DNA from: Morella rubra | Taxonomy: Eukaryota > Streptophyta > Magnoliopsida > Fagales > Myricaceae | NCBI GenBank assembly: GCA_003952965.2 | Contig: RXIC02000065.1 | Location: 116,791-180,790, forward strand | Direction of reading: 5' to 3' | DNA: 64,000 nucleotides | Part shown: positions 45,940 through 56,994 of the stretch, piece by piece | Numbering within the stretch: position 1 is the first letter of the stretch | Layout: each line of letters starts with the position of its first letter | Position numbers and translations under genes: made by a program | The notes under the pieces: model-generated | Databases searched by the model: none | What the model saw: only the letters and a program-made list of their open reading frames with translations | Told to the model about the DNA's origin: nothing

Positions 45940-46790
45940 GAGGATGATATCAAGAATAGCTAGAGCAGCATGACTCTTGAGTACTTGGGGAGGTGAGACA
46001 ATGTCCATCCCTAAATTCTTAACATGAAGTGGAGAATTACTTGCAACAATTAAAGAGGTTACATCACAACTCAACTTCTTGAATATATTGAGATTTCGGA
46101 TAGCGAAAATCTTAAATTGTTTCCTGCGCGTGTACACAACCTTAGCCATTTGAAGCAAATTTTTATTAGCAATTGTCCAACTCTTGTTTTCTCCTCGGAT
46201 GCAGTGTTGCCTCCTGCCAACCTGAGAGCAGCTTGAGATTTCCAGCAAGATAATGCCGACCATGTTCAAGTCCATAGAAAACCTCGTGCTCTCTTGGAAG
46301 ATTGAAACTGTAGAAATGCGCAAGAACTGTATCCTTTGTGGGAGATGGTTTTCCACAAGCCTAATTTCGCTCGAGATCGGTGATCTTAACATCACCGAGT
46401 TGTTGTTTAGGTGGGGATTTGGATTTCACTCAATTATCTCTCTTAAACGATTTGTCATTAGTGTTGGATGTCCACATTTGATGTTGCCTGCCTCTCTAAC
46501 CAGCCTCACCATTGCTGGCTTCCCAAATCTGAAATACCTGTCTTCTGAAGCTTCCGAATCGTCACCTCTTTTGAAGAACCCGTCTATACAAAATGAACCT
46601 GTTTACAAAAATCTTATGTCCTTTCCAGAGCCTCCCTCACTCCTACCACTTCATATCGGAGGACGTCCTCTGCTGAACGTTGCCAGAATGATCAAGGAAG
46701 AGAGTGGTGCTGAAAAAAGATTGCAAGAAAGATCATGGAAGATAGTGTTTTAGATAGCGTACATCCCTTGCGTTATTGTTGATGACTTGA
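45940..46790 (+). pseudogene. CC-NBS-LRR (NLR) 3' fragment, copy 2
   Basis: Near-identical copy of 27060-27916: the leucine-rich repeat end of a CNL immune receptor with L-P-A-S-L-T-S-L-T-I-A-G-F-P-N-L-K and, near 46750, I-A-Y-I-P-C-V-I. It shares the old frame breaks of copy 1. It also lacks a few bases after the R-P-L-L motif (46670s) that copy 1 keeps, so it has decayed further. It has no NB-ARC domain. Confidence 0.8.
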
Positions 46791-49199
46791 GTGGTTCATT
46801 AATAAACCAGAGACTTGATTATTTTTTGTCTGGGTAGACTCAGATGAATCTTCCTTCCATGGGTGGCGCTCGTAGAGAGTTCAGTCTAAAGGCTGAACAA
46901 AGTTGTTAGAATTTTCGAGTGCTGAATAAAAATTGCCTGTGGAATGGCGGTTTACTTTCTCTTGCTGATATGCTTGTATATATATTTGTCCTTGAACATA
47001 TCATTGTCGAGATTGTTCCTTGGAACTACTACAGGTCTTCTTTTCTCCGAGAACGCTGTGATAAAGAGAAGAAAATGGACAATCTATTTCTTTACTGTTT
47101 AAAACTCTGTTTCACATTATCAGTTGCCAATTTAATTCTAATTTTCTGCTCTTTTTCTTTTGATTTTTCCCCCTTTGTATTGATTTTCTCAGCAAGCAAC
47201 TCATGCGGTTCTGAGATTGGTGAATTGTTATTTGTGAGAGATTTCCCAATGTCTCTCCATTAATGCATGTCTTAAATAATTAGGCCAACAAAAGGGTTTA
47301 CCAATCCTATGGTTTCGTTGAAAATTTGCACCCAGCTTCCTGGGCTGTCAAATTAACTTGACAAGATGATAGCGTTATCACTAAGTATTGACAAAATTAC
47401 CCACCTGCTTGCAGAATATTTACAGATCATGAAAAGTAGAAAATGAGAAATAAATCAATCAGATACAAGGATGTCCTAGGAGACTCAGATCTTACATTAA
47501 TGACCCCAAGAATGTGTTGCCAGTTCGGACAGCAAAGCAGATAGCACTCAGTATAATCTTATGTTGGTGTAGCAAGGGCTCTAGGATACCCTGTTCAATT
47601 ATCCCGGCTAGTACTTGGTACCTGTTTGACAAAGATTTTCCTTGTAAACTGGTTGTGCATTGAGACGATGATCTGTGGTAACTAACCTCACCAATTCCTG
47701 ACATTGATCCAAATACCTCCTATCATTAAACCCCCAAATCCTAGATAATCTGGAGGAGCTGATATCACCAGTGATTACAGAGGCTGACAAAGAACTATTG
47801 TGTCGACAACCTTTTAAAGAAGAAATATGGTATGTGGTGATTACAGAGGCTAACAACGAGCTATTATGTCTCCAAAGGCATGCTATGGTAGACTTTTACC
47901 GACGATTATCACAAACTTGTTGCTACTAGAATTTTAGCAACGACAAACAATGTTGTTATCCTCATTGGTCTTGAAAGGGGAAATAGTGACAAAATATATT
48001 TTATTAGGGACGAGGTTGGTGGTCGCTAAAGGTATGCTACTTAAGTCATCACAAAAATTTCATTTTCTTGCAATAAAACTAATAAATCGTTGCAAATCTT
48101 CGCTTTTTTGCAACAAAATTACAAAAAATATAGCTAAAAGACAACCCTTTTGCGATGAGATTAAAATGTGGTTGCCATAAATTATACCTTTAGTAGCAAA
48201 AATCCTAATCTGTAGTCTTTGAGGCAAAACATTAGCGAAGAGCTAGGGTGGGTCTCCAATTCATGGTTTGTGTCGAAAATTCAGAATTCCTTGCTAATAG
48301 GCGACGAATACTTTATAATCGCAATATGAAAAATAGCGACAAAAGGTATGGTCGGTAAAAGTGAAACAGTGACAACCAACACTTAATACCCACAAATGAT
48401 TACGGTTTTGCAACAAAAATTAAGAAATTATGGTGTTGTAACTAAACTAATATTTAAAGTTTTGTGGTCGCAAGTGCGGCTATAGGTAATTCTGTCGCCG
48501 GATCTAATACGAGGTCCACACGGAGTCATTGCTGCATGTGATTAGCAAGGACGTAAATTTGTCGGTGATCTAAAATGCATCGATTTTGGTTTACAAGGTG
48601 AATTTACTATAGCGACCACATCTTGCACGAAGATTTTTAGCCACCACTTTTTCTAGAGGCAAATAATTTTTAAAGGCATATAATTAGAGTCTTTAGTGAG
48701 CACTTTTTCTAGTCGCAAATGGTTATTAACGGCCAACTTCTGCAAGTTATACCCAAACTACAATGCCAAATACTTTTTAAGGTAAAGTTTTTGACTGATG
48801 CAGAAATATGTGCCGGAACAGAGTTTGGTAATTCAGCAACAGATGGTATGCCACTTTACGCTCCCCAAAATTCGAAGTTTGATAGATGCACAAAGGGAAG
48901 ATATAATATGTAATGCTGGTAAAGGGGGAGATTGAGCTGAGCATATTGTCTATTATCCGTTTCGATGGCTTTGAAAAAGAAATTGAAATTTATTGCCTGG
49001 AAAATTACACGTACAAGTTTGCGGCATAGACGTGTAAAACTAGGAGATTAATGCCTCCTAAAATGATATGACGCACATAGCATCATATGGATGATAGCTT
49101 AGGTTTTTTTACTCAAAGCCACAACGCATGAAGAGAAGTCGGGGATGGGTGTGGCAACTTTATTACAGAAGCATTCTTACTTGTTGATTTGTAGGGTGA
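46791..49199. other. Intergenic debris between NLR and DEFL-4, copy 2
   Basis: Paralogue of 27917-30183. At 47761-47965 it holds about 130 bp more than unit 1 (a GTGATTACAGAGGCT direct repeat), so one unit has lost or gained a short piece. No gene is recognised. Confidence 0.55.
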
Positions 49200-49334
49200 T
49201 CAACAAACACAATGACAGAAATGATTTGGAGGTGCCCCTTTCAAAACCTTGCAATGTCCTCCTTTGTAACAACTCTGCATGCACTAGCTGTTGCAAATCG
49301 GGTCATCCTCGCCTGGATTACACCTTCCAATAAG
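49200..49334 (-). pseudogene. Defensin-like gene fragment DEFL-4 (3' part), broken
   Basis: Unit 2 counterpart of DEFL-1: the C-terminal cysteine-rich part on the minus strand (P-G-E-D-D-P, G-G-H-C, H-F-C-H-C-V-C) up to the CACTA terminus at 49335. It is almost identical to DEFL-1, and its 3' flank (49060-49199) is better preserved than in unit 1. Confidence 0.8.
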
Positions 49335-52205
49335 CACTACAACAAATTTTGGCTTTTGGGACAGATTTTTCCATTACAAAAAATCCAAATTCTGTCCCAA
49401 AAATGTTTTAGGGATGGAATTCGTCCGTTGCCACAACTGTTCCAACAAGTCCGTTACAAAAAGGTTTTTTTGGACGGAATTGTATTCCGTCCTAAAAACT
49501 ATGCTTCTAGGATGGAAAAACATTTGTCCCCAAATCAGATTAGCGTTTGAACACTTTAGAATGAACAGTCTTGGAACAAGTTTGAACGGGATTCAAACGG
49601 AAACTATAATTCGTTCCATAATGCAAATAGACGTTCGAATAGAAATAAAAATTTTTACGTTCGATATTTCTGATACCGTTACAACGTTGAAAACAAGAAC
49701 GTTCGTAACCGTTCTTAATGAGTTACAACATTTCAGTCAAAAACGTTTTTAGCCGTTCTAACGTAGATCATTAAATCCGTTGGGTATACCGATTTAGGGA
49801 TAAAAAATTAGTTGTTTGAACATATTATTAACGGAAACGATAAACATTTGAATAGGGTTTGAACGTAGGGGTGGCATGCTATATTTCAAACGCTAAATCT
49901 AACGTTGGAACGGACTTTTTTTTTAATAAAAAATTACTAGAAAAATTATTAAAAGAATGTATTATTAAATAAAAAAATTTATTAACAAAATGTACAATTA
50001 AATAATTAATCACAATATTCTAAACAATTAAATACAACACACAATAAAAAAAAATACATCTATCTTGCTCGTGTGCATTCAATTCTGCGTGCTTCCAACT
50101 TTTCCTAAATCATAAATTTAATCAATATAACTCTTAAATAATTGAAAAAATAATAACTAAAAATATATATAATTTAGGGGTAAACTCATAGTTAGCCCCC
50201 AATGTTTGGGCAAAAATCAAGTTGCTACCCTTATTTTAATCCAACAATTTGAGACCCATAACTTTTAAAATATCAATCTTCGCCCCTGTCTAAATAAGGC
50301 GTTAAGTCCGACGAAAATCATGCAAAATGACCGAAATGCCCCTCCAAGGCTAAATTTAAAAAATAAATATAAATAATATAAATTTAAGAAATAAATTAAA
50401 AATAAATAGATTATTGAAATAGATTTTCAATAGTTTTATTTAAAAATATATTTTTTTAAAAAAATATCATTTTTTATTTTTATGAATTTTTTTACTTTTT
50501 TATAATTTTATTTTGGGGGCATTTTGGTCATTTTTCATGCTTTTCCGTTTGATTTAATAATTTAGACGGGGGAAGATTGATAGGTTTTGAAAGTTATGGG
50601 TCTCAAATTGTTGGATTGAAAAATAAGGATAGCAATTGATTTTTGCCCAAACATAGGGGCTAACTATGAGTTTACCCTATAATTTATCTATATATCTACT
50701 CGATGTAGTTTTCGGTGAAGGTGATCCAATATCGAGGTAGGAATAATATGAGGCTCCAAACAAAGCTATGCAGGTGAAGGATTATATATATCATGTTTAC
50801 ACCAATAGTACGTATTATGATCTATCGAACACATTTAAAACGCTTTTTTCATTTGTTATGAAAATTAGAAGTTTTGCATTATGTACGACACTTGTCCTAA
50901 CGTTCTTTTTATTTCTTAGAAAAATTAGCTTTGTCGTGCATGATGTAAAACTTCTAATTTTCCTAACAAAAAAAAAATGTTCAAGCACGTTCGAACTACG
51001 AAAATACGCTCGAACGGTAACAATTTATCGTTCGAACGTGACTGCATGCTTGTGAACGAAAAATTTAAGCACTTTCGTTCGAACGAACACTTTTACAGTG
51101 TTCGAACGATGCATGAAAATCACGAAATTTACCAAAACAAAAACTCCGATCAATTCAAAAAACATGTTTTTCTACTCCTAAAACCTTGATTCAACACTCA
51201 TAAACAAGTGAGTACTTTTTGATGTACAAATACACGTCTAGCACTTATAATCGTTGGCATCCTTGATTACAAGTTATATGAGTTAGATTTTTCATGCGCT
51301 TACAAGCTAATTACAAGCTAGATAAGTTCCGCTATAACTTCTACATGCACCTACCACCATTTAGCTCTTAAACAAATTGGAAAAATTGATCGGAATGTCC
51401 TCTAAAAAATATGAAAGAAATTGAAAAATTTTAAAAATAAAAAAGTAACATATAAAAAAATTCAAAAAATTAAATATATATTCTATTTTTTTACTTTTTT
51501 CTTAAAAGGATTTTTCTATCCGTTCCCATCACTTTTCGTGTGGATTAACAACCAAATTGAATGGGGGTGATAAGTATTGTTTTTTTTTTTTCCAATGTCC
51601 CTCTGTTTGACTTGGCCATTAGTCGTACAAAAAATTGACCGAAATGCACTTCTAAAATAAAATTACCAAAAATATTAATAAAAAAATAATAATATATAAA
51701 TAAAATGTAATCTTGTTTAAATAAAAAATAGAAATTCTTTTTCATGTTTGTATTCATTTACTTTCTATTTTTTTGGAGGGCTATGTTGGTCAATACATAT
51801 TAATTTATCTATAATTTAACGGCCAAATCGAACCGACAGTGATGATTGATTTTCTTAAAAAACTTACAAGGACTAATCAAACAGATTTTTGGCTACAATT
51901 TCAGTTCTGAACTAGAGACCTTCATTAAAAATCTGTCATATATTTATTTTTCAAATGAGATAACTTAGTCATGCTTTCACTTTGATCATGAAACTTTAGG
52001 AGCACCCCAGCAATCCTTTTTTTTTTTTATTGGCCGATTCTTGAAGATAGTTTCAACCATTCAAGACGATAAACCTTGCATTACGATGGTGAAAACTCCA
52101 TGGGCTGCTAATACAAAGGGTCGCGTACATTAGTCCGTACAAAAAATTGACCCAAATGCACCTCTAAAATAAAATTACCAAAAATGTTAATAAAAAATAA
52201 TAATA
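49335..52205. mobile_element. CACTA-type left end and AT-rich transposon debris, copy 2
   Basis: Paralogue of 30319-32680 with CACTACAACAAATTTTGGC, GGGACGGAATT-like words and GTTCGAAC palindromes (49600-51120). The MULE-like MITE at 50177-50677 interrupts it only in this unit. Confidence 0.6.
50177..50677. mobile_element. MULE-like MITE, 501 bp, unit 2 only
   Basis: Long inverted ends: GGGGTAAACTCATAGTTAGCC on the left matches the reverse complement of GGGGCTAACTATGAGTTTACCC on the right, and similarity runs about 50 bp inward. It is flanked by a 9-bp duplication TATAATTTA (50168-50176 and 50678-50686). The unoccupied site TATAATTTA is in unit 1 at 31149-31157. Non-coding. Confidence 0.9.
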
Positions 52206-52368
52206 CACTACAAGAAAATAGATTTTAGGTGACAAATTTTTGGTGTCAAACCAAATTTTGTCAACTAAAGTCACATTTTCCTGACAACATTAATTTCGTC
52301 ACCCAAAATCATCCACGAAGGCTAATTCCGTTCGAACAAGTCCAAATACCGTTCAGACGTATTTGTGG
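52206..52368 (+). mobile_element. CACTA left terminus without a right partner, copy 2
   Basis: Paralogue of 32681-32860. Its continuation is interrupted by an LTR element and resumes at 55342. Confidence 0.65.
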
Positions 52369-52563
52369 TGTAAGGTTGTTATCTTTTATGTATTTATATT
52401 CAGTACGTAATAAAGGAAAGTTAGCACAGTATTTTCAAAAGTTACTCTTGTGGTCTGATTCTCACCCGAAGAGAATTTCTATCAATCTAATTTTCTAGTG
52501 TTACTTCCTTAGCATCGTAAAAAAAACTCTGGGACCTATCATTTGGTATCAGAGCAGGTTGAT

Positions 52564-53200
52564 ATGGCGACTAACATGGAAAGAATTGAGCTCTTGGAAG
52601 CTGGTCTCAGTGGTGTGCAAGATGGGATGCAACGCCTGGAAGAGACTCAGAACTCTTTCGTAAGCTATGTTATCCAACCAAAATCCCTCCCACGTTGTCG
52701 ATCGAGAGGCCCCTTTTCGGAACAATCATAATGCATCTCGGGATGGTAACCGACAGCCATTTGCAGCTCGAGTGCCAAACTCGACTTCCCACGCTTTTGC
52801 GGTGATGACCCCACTGAATGGTTCGATCGAGCCGCTCAGTTTTTTGAATTCCAAGGAACTACAGATAATCAAAAGGTGGCCATTGCTTCATTTCACCTGG
52901 AGGGTGAAGCAAATCAATGGTGGCAATGGCTAAGTAGCGCTCATAGGGAGGAGGGCCAAGCCATCACTTGGGAAATATTCTCGGAGGAGCTATGGGCATG
53001 CTTTGGTCGTACAGAATGTGAAGATTTTGATGAGGCGCTGGCAAAACTCAAACAGCACGGTACTCTACGTGATTTTCAAAAAGAATTTGAAAGACTAGGT
53101 AACCGTGTGCAGGGATGGACGCAGAAGGCTCTAGTGGGATCGTTTATGCGAGGATTGAAACCAGAAATATCTGAAGGCATACGATGTTTAAGCCAAAGAC
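52564..53200 (+). pseudogene. Chromovirus gag (fossil)
   Basis: Peptides include F-H-L-E-G-E-A-N-Q-W-W-Q-W, then W-E-I-F-S-E-E-L and F-M-R-G-L-K-P-E-I, the retrotransposon gag capsid pattern. It lies directly after the primer-binding site. Broken. Confidence 0.85.
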
Positions 53201-54211
53201 CTTAAAAGAGGCCATCAGTTTGGCTAGGATGCGTGAGGAGCAGCTGGCAAGGCAACGACGTTTGGTATGGCCTCAATCTCAACCGTCTCGACAGTTGGCT
53301 CTTTCGGCACCATCGAAAGAAACTGTGGTTTCACCGATAAAGAGATTATCATGGGAAGAAATGCAACGTCGCCGTGCTCAAGGCTTATGCTTCAATTGTA
53401 ATGAGCGGTTCACGACAGGTCACAAGTGTCAAGGCACAAAATTGCTACTATTGGAGGGTCAAGGACCAGTGAATGAAATTTATTGTGAAGAGATCACAGA
53501 TGAGTCACAGAACGAAATGAAAGCAGAAGAATTACCAGAGCCTGAAATCTCTCTTCATGCACTCACAGGATGGACTACATCATGTACAATGAGAGTGACG
53601 GCTTTGGTGGGACATCAAGAGCTGGTGGTATTGATCGATAGTGGCTCAACTCACAACTTCATTAGTGAGAAAGTCGCAAGTCTGTTGCATTTGCTCGTTA
53701 TTCCTACCAAATCATTTATGGTGAAGGTCGCAGATGGAAATAGTCTCAGTTGTCAAGGGCGCTTTGAACATGTGCAGATCACCATCCAAGGTATCCCTTT
53801 CTCACTAACTCTTTATTCATTGCCACTAACGGGTCTTGATCTAGTGTTAGGCGTGCAATGGCTGGCGTTACTTGGATCGTGGTTTGCAATTGGAGACAAA
53901 TGACTATGGAATTTCAATGGGGAGAAAAGCCAAGGAAATTACAAGGCATTGATGCTCCAATGATACAAGCAACGCACGTGGATGCAATTTCCAAGGATGC
54001 TAGACAAGGGAATTCAATTTTTGCAGTTTGTCTTCATTCAATGGAAGAAATTAATAATGAAGAGGTGCATCTAGAATTATTCCAGCTTATTGAGGAATTT
54101 TCGGATATCTTTGAAGAGCCCAACCAACTTCCTCCACAAAGACCAATTGATCATCATATCCCTATCAAGGAAGGCGTTGAAGCGATAAATGTGCGACCCT
54201 ATGTTGAAAAA
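53201..54211 (+). pseudogene. Chromovirus zinc knuckle and protease (fossil)
   Basis: Encodes G-L-C-F-N-C-N-E-R-F...G-H-K-C (CCHC knuckle) and V-L-I-D-S-G-S-T-H-N-F-I-S (aspartic protease active site), then L-V-L-G-V-Q-W-L. The part near 54130-54200 (P-I-D-H-H-I-P-I) is the linker that normally precedes reverse transcriptase. Confidence 0.85.
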
Positions 54212-54733
54212 TGTAAAGTCCCACATTGCTAAAGCAATGTGGGCAATTGAAACCAATCTTATAAATAAAGCCTCAATGTAACCTTTTGAATATAAGTGAG
54301 AAAACTGAATGCCCAGTTGGGCCTTCCAACAGTGGATGTAGGTCAATGACCGAACCACTTAAAATCTTGTCTCACTTATCTCAGTTTAAATTTTTTTAAG
54401 AAAAATTTTTATTTCTTACATGGTATCAATCGGCAGAGTCTTCCGTTTCGGCAAGAGCCCGATGATCATCCGGCAGAGCCCGGTAACCATCCGTTCCGGC
54501 AAAGTTCCGGCAAGAGCGGCGACCATCCGGCAGAGTTTTATTTTCCTTGCCAAACTCAAGGTGACCTGAAGTGTTAAAAATGTAAAGTCCCACATAAAGC
54601 AATAATTGAAACCAATGCTTATAAATAAAGCCTCAATGTAACCTTTTGAATATAAGTGGAATGCCCAGTTGGGCCTTCCAACAGTGGATGTAGGTCAATG
54701 ACCGAACCACTTAAAATCTTGTCTCACTTATCA
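54212..54733 (+). mobile_element. TRIM (miniature LTR retrotransposon) nested in the chromovirus
   Basis: Two direct repeats, 54212-54383 and 54581-54733, both start TGTAAAGTCCCACAT and end CTCACTTAT(CT)CA. Between them lie a primer-binding-site-like TGGTATCAATCG at 54421 and a GC-rich stretch of repeated CGGCA. The total of 522 bp with no coding fits a TRIM. Flanking target duplication not seen. Confidence 0.75.
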
Positions 54734-54970
54734 GTCTTACACCCTATAGGGTATTACCGCAAATTTGTCAAAGATTTGATCGTGGAAGAGTGCTCGGTGA
54801 AATGGAAAAAACTGCCCGATGAGGATGCTACGTGGGAGAATGCGGAAGTAATCCAGCGTCAATTTCCGAATCTGATCCTTGAGGACAAGCGATCACTCGA
54901 AAGGGGGAATGATGATAGGATCCGTAGATCCTCACGTGCCCATAAAGTGCAGACCCCTTACGTGGGGTGA
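54734..54970 (+). pseudogene. Chromovirus pol end with chromodomain-like segment (fossil)
   Basis: Begins with a piece of the reverse transcriptase/RNase H junction (Y-Y-R-K-F-V-K-D) and continues into W-K-K-L-P-D-E-D-A-T-W-E...F-P-N-L-I-L-E-D-K, the chromodomain-like C-terminus of chromovirus integrases. The domains normally between them are not present. Confidence 0.75.
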
Positions 54971-55341
54971 GTACTGAGCAATGAAGTAGGCAACGTGAAG
55001 ATGAGAGTGCTGAAGACGCGGTCAACCTTGGTCAATTTTTAGCTCATTTGGCTTGCGAGAAACAAGTCCGGAACGTGTAGCTGCTGCACGTTATCCGTAA
55101 GAATTGGTTTACGTTAGTATTGCAGTTACTTAGAATAGGGGAGTTGTTGAGTAGTTTTCTGAGTGGTGGGGAAGGTTGTTATCTTTTATGTATTTATATT
55201 CAGTACGTAATAAAGGAAAGTTAGTACAGTATTTTCAAAAGTTACTCTTGTGGTCTGATTCTCACCCGAGGAGAATTTCTATCAATCTACTTTTCTTGTG
55301 TTACTTCCTTAGCATCGTGAAACAAACTCTGGGACCTATCA

Positions 55342-55592
55342 GATGAAATACTGGTCGTTGCAAATGATATAATGTGTTCTAAATTGATATAACCTCGGAT
55401 GCTTTAAAGAAAATTAAAGTAAACAAATTTTAGCATTGTGATATCTTATAGAGAAAACAAATACACACATATCATTATTTGATGATAGCTTAAGTTTTAT
55501 TCAAAGCCACAGGATGAGAAGTCGGGGAATGTTGTGGCTAGTTTATTATATATAGAAGCATTCTTAATTGTTGAGTGCGCCCAGTTGGGTGA
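55342..55592. other. 3' flank of DEFL-5
   Basis: Matches 32857-33098 of unit 1 nearly base for base. Probably the 3' UTR and downstream region of the defensin-like gene on the minus strand. Confidence 0.6.
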
Positions 55593-55838
55593 TCAACAGA
55601 GACAATGACAGAAATGATTTGGCGGTGGCCCTTTCAAAACCTTGCATTGTCCTCCTTTGGAACAACTCTTCATGCACTGGCTGTCGCAGGTCTGGTCATC
55701 CTCACCTGGAATACACCGGCCAATATGGTTGTCAGAGCAACATTTTAATGCTTCTTGGCACGCCACTTTTTGGCAATCTAAGCATAATATTATCATGGCC
55801 ACGATAAGGACAAGGGGGAGAACTCTCAATTTTGCCAT
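55593..55838 (-). CDS. Defensin-like secreted cysteine-rich peptide DEFL-5 (81 aa)
   Basis: Intact frame, the unit 2 counterpart of DEFL-2. It begins at the second of the two methionines of DEFL-2 and differs otherwise by one residue (Q for H in C-S-K-G-G-x-C-K). Hydrophobic signal peptide, then ten cysteines with C-x3-C, G-G-x-C and C-H-C spacing of plant defensin-like peptides; the frame closes on the final cysteine. Predicted to be secreted to the apoplast. The promoter region upstream (55839-56590) carries TATTTAAAT at 55930-55938 and has more differences from the DEFL-2 promoter than the coding region does. Confidence 0.85.
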   Translation of the reverse strand: MAKLRVLPLVLIVAMIILCLDCQKVACQEALKCCSDNHIGRCIPGEDDQTCDSQCMKSCSKGGQCKVLKGPPPNHFCHCLC

Positions 55839-55929
55839 TATCCAACCTTGGACCTTGGGAATATATTACTCGAACGAGATTTTTCTTTCACTAGTGTTGT
55901 TGTTTTTGTAAGGGTTATCCGCGCATGAC

Positions 55930-55938
55930 ATTTAAATA
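55930..55938 (-). promoter_or_regulatory. TATA-like box of DEFL-5
   Basis: TATTTAAAT about 92 bp upstream of the start codon, conserved with DEFL-2 and DEFL-3. Confidence 0.6.
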
Positions 55939-56597
55939 GTGATAATAGAGACTATTTTAAGGGTTTGGATATCTTAAAAATAGTCACTCCCTCCATTTTT
56001 GTCTTATTGTTCTAAGAAAATGCTTGATATAGGGTTGGAAGGACTCCACCTAAGAGTCAGTTGAAAATTGAGATCTATTTGTTACATTTTATCTATTTTC
56101 TTGGGTAAAAAGTGGCAAATTATAAGTCGTTCGGTAGATCTTAAAAGCCCCATAGATAAAGCATCATATACATTGAGAGAAAGTGAGAGAGAATTGGTTG
56201 ATACTTTATTTGACTTGATTAAACTTTAAAAAAATATAATTTCAAACCTGAATTCTATATCTATTAATAATCGTTGCGGAAATATTTTTAAAATCTAACC
56301 TCCCGTCCTCAATTGGTGGCAGAAAGTACTTGAGGATTTTCGTTTTATCCCTTAATTATTTCTCGGGAGAGATAGCATAGGAATTGATAATTGCCAACTG
56401 CACCTCCTTACAAGTTCTGAAGTTCCGTAACAATTTAGTTTTGGAGACAGCTTTTCTGGCAGCATCAATCCCTCGTAAAAGCAATCCTCTCTCTGACTTG
56501 ACAATATTTTTTGGCAAGAGACGAGACTATATATGATTGTGTCCCAGAGGCCTATTTCGAAGATTTTAATCTCAATATATGCAGAGTCTAGTATACA

Positions 56598-56994
56598 GGA
56601 CGTTGAAGTACTTGAGCCACTATCACAAAAATCACTTTGGGTGTCTAAAAATTTGTTACAAAAGGTTTTTTGTGACAAAATCGAGTTGTCACCCAATTTG
56701 TCACAGTAGCCCATCAGCAAAGATTTTAGGTGACTGTTACAGTGTTTCCTCATAGGAAACCGTCGGATGGAAAACTAAACCATCTGGACGGTTTTTTGCT
56801 TGCTTTACGATTTTCTCTCCGTTCGCATTAAGCGTGCAAACGTTTTGTACAAGGTGATGAACCTTTTTTGACATTAAATATACGTGGGGACGATGAGAAA
56901 ACACATGCGCATGACGTTTCATTTTCTGACAAATTCGAATTCTGTCACCAAAAACAACGTTCGAACAACCATATAGTACGTGTTGATGCTCAAT
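56598..56994. other. Linker with short CACTA-like MITE, unit 2
   Basis: ACA at 56595-56597 is the unoccupied Pack-CACTA target. A 127-bp CACTATCACAAAAATCAC...GTTACAGTG element lies at 56618-56744, followed by AACGTTCGAAC sequence. No gene is seen. Confidence 0.5.

Larger units (their letters stand above)
52369..55341 (+). mobile_element. Ty3/gypsy chromovirus, shortened fossil with both LTRs
   Basis: The two LTRs of about 175 bp (52369-52541 and 55167-55341) both run AAGGTTGTTATCTTTTATG...GGGACCTATCA and differ at only a few positions, so the insertion is fairly recent. The primer-binding site TGGTATCAGAGC follows at 52544-52555. Recognisable parts are gag, a CCHC knuckle, protease and a chromodomain-like C-terminus; the reverse transcriptase to integrase part is mostly absent. 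A TRIM is nested inside. Broken in several places. Present only in unit 2; no clear target duplication at the outer edges. Confidence 0.88.
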
